Both the position numbers and the translations under genes were made by a program. 64,000 bases of DNA, taken from the NCBI GenBank assembly GCA_021613535.1, contig CP075492.1, forward strand, positions 17,794,001 to 17,858,000. Direction: 5' to 3'. The notes beneath the pieces were generated by a model that was not told the DNA's origin, searched no databases, and saw nothing but the letters and a program-made list of their open reading frames with translations. Below are positions 59,064-64,000 of this stretch, piece by piece; the first letter of the stretch is position 1, and every line of letters starts with the position of its first letter. This DNA comes from Adineta vaga (taxonomy: Eukaryota > Rotifera).

Positions 59064-59598
59064 AAAGTTGGAAAAGAATTGTCTAATTTATCTACAAGTA
59101 AAACTACCAGCAGTAAAGTTTTGTGTGAAATGTAAACTCTATCTCTTTTTTTATGCAATAACAAATCAGTAAATAACGCTGCTCGATCTTGGCAATTACT
59201 GAAATATGCACTATGAATGCATGTAGATTGTTTTTATTATCTTTTTTCCAATAAAACTCACCTTTATTTGTAAGCTGATGTTAATAAAACAAATATTTAT
59301 AGAGAAAAAACCATGAAAAAGTGAAGAATGAATTATAAAAACGAGATAAAAGCAGTTGTCTCGGCGGTAATATAGAAGAAAAACACATAAAGAGTGAAGA
59401 TGCAAGTATTTTTTGAGATCTGTTGCGCACACATTAATAATCTCAAGACCATTGTCACTCTCTTCAATATCATTTATGTAAAAATGTTATCTTTTTGTAC
59501 CATACATTTGATTGATATACGATTTCAGTATATTTCAGAATACAATAAGCGACAATATACAAACTTTGAACACACGTAGGATATTCTAGTATAAGATT

Positions 59599-59656
59599 CG
59601 GGTGTGGGTGTGGGTATCTATTGATTATTTCAACACATACCCGCCCACACCCTCAA
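59599..59656. repeat. TGTGGG-type hairpin H27
   Basis: CGGGTGTGGGTGTGGGTA, spacer TCTATTGATTATTTCAACAC, C arm ATACCCGCCCACACCCTCAA. Confidence 0.85.
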
Positions 59657-59827
59657 GAGAATACTTCTGGTATGCGATATCGATAGTATTCGAATTTGAA
59701 CGAGCAAGACATGAAAATAAAGGATAGTTTTGTTTTATTAGGTTAAATATGAATGGAATTCAATAGTTCTTTTTAGCATGGTAAAAGTATGATAGGATAA
59801 AAAAACAATAGTTCTGTTTATTGTTGT

Positions 59828-60850
59828 TCAATTTGCATGTGTGACGAATCGTTGACATGGTTGAACTAATTTTTTTTGAATAATCTGTTTTAATTCTCGT
59901 CGAAATATATCTGATGTTAATATAAAAATTGGAAATGTTAAAGCATAACCAAGATAAATCATATCATAGAATAAATTATTCATAAATGTATCCCGTACAG
60001 CACGCCATCCTGATAATGTAACAATATTAATATATGATCGATAAATACCATATACTGGTAGGGGAATATTGAAAATTAAATAAACAATCACTTGATTAAT
60101 TAACATCTTATGTAGTTGTGTTTCTTTTCTTGATGCAAGATTGATGTTAATATTTTCACTTCCAGTAACTGATTCTGTTGTTCTTACACGGCGTTTACTT
60201 TGATGAACATTACGAAGAGTAAGTAATCCAAAGATTGACATTGGAATAATTGGAAATAAACCATTTTCGAATGTAATAAAATAATTAAAATAGGTGAAAA
60301 AACTTTTTGATTGAATTCGACATTTGTTATGACGAACATCATACGTGACGAGAACTTGAATGTAGAAAAAAATCCAAATAATAGCATTTATAATAACAAG
60401 ACGAAGAGCAATTTTTGATGAACTCCATTGACGAAGATTAGCCTTTTGAGAACTGGAAAAGAAACGATCTGCAGACGCAAAGATAATGTTATACCGAGCA
60501 CTAGCCATTGAAACATAATAAATATAAAAACGAATCTTACAAAACCATGATGGTACAGAATTAACCGAAACACCATAACCATATTGAATCATTCGAATAA
60601 AAGTTGCAAAATTAAAAATAAATAACTGTGAAAAATTTGAAGCTATAAAATAAATAGCACAAGGACTTTTACGAAATGCTACTTGTTGAAATACAATACA
60701 AGTAGAAAGTGCTCCAATATTTCCAATAATCCATGCAAAACCATCAAGAAATTGTGAAAAAGTTTTAATCAAAAGATTAAACAGAATTGTTAATCGAATT
60801 TGTTCATCTACAGTACCAACTATAGTAGTAATCACTGTAAGGTTATTCAT
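59828..60850 (-). CDS. 7TM rhodopsin-like receptor (340 aa)
   Basis: Single exon. Seven hydrophobic segments; the third-helix end reads ASADRFFSSSQ (DRF for DRY). The extracellular start is short with N-glycosylation sites (NNLT). A long third intracellular loop (VHQSKRRVRTTESVTGSENI) precedes helix 6. The tail is basic (RRELKQIIQKKLVQP). It belongs to the same broad group as the receptor at 54377 but differs in its loops. Ligand unknown. The first ATG is used; no acceptor directly precedes it. Confidence 0.8.
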   Translation of the reverse strand: MNNLTVITTIVGTVDEQIRLTILFNLLIKTFSQFLDGFAWIIGNIGALSTCIVFQQVAFRKSPCAIYFIASNFSQLFIFNFATFIRMIQYGYGVSVNSVPSWFCKIRFYIYYVSMASARYNIIFASADRFFSSSQKANLRQWSSSKIALRLVIINAIIWIFFYIQVLVTYDVRHNKCRIQSKSFFTYFNYFITFENGLFPIIPMSIFGLLTLRNVHQSKRRVRTTESVTGSENININLASRKETQLHKMLINQVIVYLIFNIPLPVYGIYRSYINIVTLSGWRAVRDTFMNNLFYDMIYLGYALTFPIFILTSDIFRRELKQIIQKKLVQPCQRFVTHAN

Positions 60851-62359
60851 GTTAGAAAATTAATGTTGATTGTTTCAGTAGTCTCTTCTAAGTGAAATCA
60901 AAAATAAATTAATAAAAAATTCGTGATCGTATAGTGGAAGTCTAGTTTGTTTTGAATAGATGTTTGATGTATTGTATGTAATAACAAGAATTTTGATCGC
61001 TCGAACGAGGAGATTTAGATGGAAAACTAATGTTATTTTTACTTCAGATATAGTTAAGAAGAACTCGGTTATTTTCACGATTTGATCTTTGAATGATCAC
61101 AAAAAAAATGAAAAGGAAAAAATCAGTGAAAAATCAGATTAAAAAAGTCAAAAAGGATTTTTAATTTGTTTAAAAGCATAGACTTTCAGTGAAAACCATC
61201 AACAGGACTATTCTATATTTTCTACACATTGAATATTGATCAGTAAATTTTTCCTCATTAAGCACGTAGATCAAATCTATATTTTGATATAGTATATTGA
61301 TGAAATTCTAGTTGTTGATACCTTAATCATATTCATGTCTTAATCTTCTTTGAAGGGGTGGATGAGAGTGAACGTGATATAGTAAAAGTAAACATGGGTA
61401 CGGCTAGTCGTTGAGTGGCCGACGAAGCTACACAATTGTTTTCAGAAGAATTAGAAACGATTTGTATTTCTTTCTTTTCAAAGAATAGATAAATATAACA
61501 CTAATAGTATTTTAGTATGTTAAGTAATTCAGACGTAAAAATAGCAACGCGTTAAAAAATATATTCATAGACATTCAATAACTTACTATAGTCAAAGTTT
61601 TCAACAATCATTAGAATTCTAGGATAAATATGAGAAACTGCTTAAGTCCTTGGTTTTCACAAGATATACTTTGACTTATCAAACATCGACTAACAATAAC
61701 ATAGATAGAAACTATCTTAATTTCCTTCTGATTCAGATAGTTCTCATTGTAATCAGTATATCATTGGTAAAATTCGATCTATAATGATAAGAAATAATTG
61801 AAAACGAATGTTTTAATATATTGAATAAATAACATAACATCAATCGAAAAAAAAGCGCATTTTTCTCATTATTCAAACTAATATTGTATGAGAAAAAATA
61901 TTTAATTAGTTAGTTATTTCTTCGATATCACTATTCTATATTTAGACTAATAAAGATAACATGATGAAAAGAAATAAAAATATGAAATTAACCATTGAAA
62001 ACAGGAATATTTATTTTACCTAAAAGATCTTGAGAAAATAATTACCATTTGACTGACCACGTGCTTTCGGTTAAAGAATGATGTCGAGAAAATAATTAAA
62101 TTCCCGGAGCAATAGAGAACGTGACGTTGAATATTGTTCTTCTCACATTCTTGAAAAGTGAGATTCATGTGTAAATATTCTATCCTCATCCTAAATAAAA
62201 GTTTATAATCGTTCAAAGAATAATATATATAACTGATTTTTTTAAAATACTAAAGCAATGATTTTAATATAAATATAATAATAGATTGAAGAAGAAAAAC
62301 TTCTTTTCTCAAATGATTAAAATCTTATAAAGATCAAATTAAAAAAAATTGTTTATTTT
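60851..62359. other. Gene-poor stretch
   Basis: No gene is seen. A single decayed G-rich arm (AAGGGGTGGATGAGAGTG, 61353-61370; H28) is present. The ORFs at 60875-61078 and 62016-62216 lack domain or splice support. Confidence 0.4.
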
Positions 62360-62696
62360 CTATGGAATTGATTCTTTACAAATATCCAAATAAGATGGAG
62401 GATCAGTTTGATTTAAACTTATTATTTCATAACTTGGTAAATCATTCGAATTTGCTTTTATGATAATTTCTAACTAAAAATAAATAAAATCAAATGAAAT
62501 AAAAATCAATTTTACATGATAATTAATTAAATTAAATCGATCATTTCGATGAATTTTCTTTGATGAATTAATTCTCCAAAGAAGAAATTTCGAAGATTTT
62601 GAATAAATTTCATTTTGAATTCTTTTTAAACGATTTGACTTAATTTTCAAATGTAAAAAGCAATAAGAAATTGAACCAAAAATTAAGAAAAAAAAA
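62360..62696 (-). CDS. Single-pass membrane protein with PPxY motif, 3' exons
   Basis: Two exons read in phase: 62696-62516 (after acceptor CTTTTGCAG, entering in phase 2) and 62473-62360, with a 42-bp intron. The first encodes a hydrophobic helix (FFFLIFGSISYCFLHLKI) followed by a basic stretch. The second ends SNDLPSYEIISLNQTDPPSY, then LDICKESIP. LPSY and PPSY are WW-domain or NEDD4-type ligase docking motifs. Upstream exons are not identified; they may lie beyond the telomere-like arm at 62751. Confidence 0.55.
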
Positions 62697-62750
62697 CTGC
62701 AAAAGAAATTAAAATAAAATAATATTTTTTATGAAATAAATCATAAAAAT

Positions 62751-62770
62751 ACCCACACCCACACCCTCAA
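62751..62770. repeat. Single C arm of a TGTGGG-type hairpin (H29)
   Basis: ACCCACACCCACACCCTCAA with no G arm nearby. It joins the RING frame in phase right after PIDRDIE. Confidence 0.7.
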
Positions 62771-62974
62771 TATCGCGATCGATTGGTAATGAACTTATCT
62801 GAGTAAGTCGAATTGTAGTTCCATCGTTCTTGGGACATACGAAATTGCCTATACCGCTTCGAGCGGCTCGATCTATGCATTTAAAACAGTATGTATGATT
62901 ACAAAGTAATCGATGTGGATCAACAAATATATTGTGACATATTTCACACATATGATGCATTATAGCGTTTGCCG

Positions 62975-63398
62975 GGAAATTCCATGTATTTCAGATATCA
63001 ACTAATTTCCCGGAAATTGAGTTTTCCCTTCAGATATACTAAACCAAAAGAATATCTACAATTTCCCAATTTTCATTACGGACGTACAGGGCATATAGGG
63101 CATATAGGGCGTATTTGCCGCTTAAAATATGTAACTCTGTCTACTGAAGGGATATATCTCAGTGCGGGTGCGGGGTGGGTGTCGGTGGGATATATCTCAG
63201 TGAGGGTGCGGGGTGGGTGTCGGTGGGGATATATCTCAGTGAGAGTGCGGGGTGGGTGTCGGTGCCCTATATGCCTTACATGCCTTGAATATCTAAGGCA
63301 TCCAAGGTCTTTGACATCCTTAATTTCCTTAATATGTATGCTTCGAAATTATCATCTATCTGTATGCCAAATCTGGATTTCCCGGAAAACGCTATAAC
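62975..63398. mobile_element. TIR element with TTATAGCGTTT ends, carrying a minisatellite
   Basis: The ends are inverted repeats: TTATAGCGTTTGCCGGGAAA on the left and the complement of TTATAGCGTTTTCCGGGAAA on the right, about 24 bp with few mismatches. Subterminal GGGCATATAGGG words pair with CCCTATATGCC. TGC sits at both edges, which fits a 3-bp duplication, but the flanks are themselves near-palindromic, so this is uncertain. No transposase is present. Confidence 0.72.
63150..63264 (+). repeat. G-rich minisatellite, three copies of 38-39 bp
   Basis: Units start at 63151, 63189 and 63228 with GATATATCTCAGTG, followed by GGTGCGGGGTGGGTGTCGGT. The G-rich half is similar in style to the TGTGGG arms and may form quadruplexes. 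It lies inside the TIR element. Confidence 0.85.
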
Positions 63399-64000
63399 GC
63401 ATCAAACCTGTTTGTTACAATTTCTTCTACATTGGAATGAATTTTTATCTACTAATCCTGATATTTGTACATACTATTTCTAATTGAATGCATTGTGGTA
63501 ACAATGGAAGATATAACTTTCTCGTCAAAATTATATTCAGGTAAAACTTCATCTTGTTGTTGAAAACTTTCTTCACTGTTGTCGTCATCGGTACCGTCAT
63601 CATCATCTCCTCCTTCTTCTTCTTCACCTCCTCCTCCTACATCCTTCTCCTCTTTCTTTTCCTCCTCTTCTCCCTCCTTTTCTTGGTTTTCTTCAATAAT
63701 ATTGCTATCTAACAGAATTTTAACTCTACGAATTCGGTTGTTGGATGGAAGCTTAACGTTTCTTGTTGAACTGCAACTTGATGAAGACGACGAAGATGTT
63801 TTCCGATCACGATTAGAACATTTTCTATAATATGAAATGTATTTTTTTCTTTCAAAGCAATCTATTGCTTACTTCGAAGACGTATCATCACTTGATGAGT
63901 CTGATGAAACTAATTGATTTAACGAAGACATGGTCAAATTTTATTCCGATTCACTAAAAAGAAACATGGAGGCTAAGAATTAGAATTTTACAAGCAATAC

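Larger units (their letters stand above)
62771..63931 (-). pseudogene. RING-finger gene interrupted by a TIR element and cut by a telomere-like arm
   Basis: Exons 63931-63873, 63824-63475 and 63407 onward join in phase. Exons 1-2 give a Ser-rich start (MSSLNQLVSSDSSSDD) and a long acidic Glu/Asp/Gly run. Nine bases into exon 3 an element (62975-63398) interrupts. Past it the frame encodes a C3HC4 RING: CEICHNIF, LLCNHTYCFKC and FVCPKN. It ends PIDRDIE directly at the telomere-like arm H29, where relatives would continue. Such proteins are E3 ubiquitin ligases. Splicing signals are intact, so the insertion looks fairly young. Confidence 0.7.

Noticed and set aside
1362-62770. True chromosome end because of TGTGGG repeats
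   Set aside because: Arms have only 2-4 units, occur in inverted pairs throughout the window, and genes lie on both sides.
63579-63830. Plus-strand Ser/Pro-rich ORF
   Set aside because: It is the complement of the Glu-rich exon of the RING gene, which has splice support.

Overview
This AT-rich window (roughly two thirds A+T by eye) is eukaryotic and looks like bdelloid rotifer DNA. Genes are compact and split by very short GT-AG introns (41 to about 410 bp, mostly 41-94). Paralogous families typical of bdelloids crowd together: arginine-type ADP-ribosyltransferases (ART) fused to TPR repeats, EGF-linked rhodopsin-like receptors, NHL and kelch repeat proteins, AIG1-type GTPases, and a likely horizontally acquired FAD monooxygenase. 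The species call is inference; the gene structures are read from the sequence.

Layout. 0-3 kb: the 7TM end of a receptor converges on a secreted NHL/D8C protein. 3.7-6.1 kb: intact ART-TPR gene. 7.3-9.3 kb: large P-loop GTPase with a C-terminal zinc-finger stub. 10.2-11.3 kb: TPR relic and a Mutator-like non-autonomous element with a 10-bp target duplication. 12.7-14.7 kb: secreted Cys-rich/kelch protein. 15.8-18.9 kb: a TIR-like, ankyrin and ART fusion. 19.8-20.7 kb: foldback element. 21.0-21.9 kb: countin-like gene with an in-frame stop. 22.0-23.1 kb: EGF-receptor pseudogene bounded by hairpins. 23.6-25.3 kb: B-box plus USP9X-like fusion. 25.7-29.9 kb: ART-TPR gene broken by a 1.5-kb transposon, a TGA and a hairpin. 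30.0-32.3 kb and 34.3-37.4 kb: two TPR proteins, the second with an ART fold lacking its catalytic residues. 32.8-33.5 kb: LURP/tubby-like membrane protein. 38-41 kb: mostly non-coding, with a tandem repeat. 41.4-43.8 kb: secreted Cys-rich peptide and FAD monooxygenase. 44.6-46.6 kb: amine oxidase and receptor pseudogenes. 47.5-48.8 kb: secreted rhamnose-binding-type lectin. 50.0-51.5 kb: secreted LRR protein. 54.4-55.4 and 59.8-60.9 kb: receptors. 57-59 kb: two tandem GIMAP-like GTPases, one with an in-frame stop. 62.4-63.9 kb: a PPxY membrane protein and a RING gene interrupted by a TIR element carrying a minisatellite.

The most striking unexplained feature is a dispersed family of about 27 short inverted repeats. 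A G-rich arm built from TGTGGG (which I recall as the Adineta telomere hexamer) is followed by a 10-60 nt spacer and the complementary C-rich arm. Consensus outer ends read CTTGAGGGTG / CACCCTCAAG. Some spacers are related between copies, and several copies sit at the exact broken edges of genes. They could be telomere-derived repair scars or a minimal hairpin mobile element.

Functionally, the ART, TIR, TPR and GTPase genes resemble an innate-defence or stress-signalling gene cluster. The secreted modular proteins (NHL, kelch, lectin, LRR, countin-like) look like surface or extracellular recognition proteins. Many loci are in decay, as expected for a redundant, degenerate-tetraploid genome.
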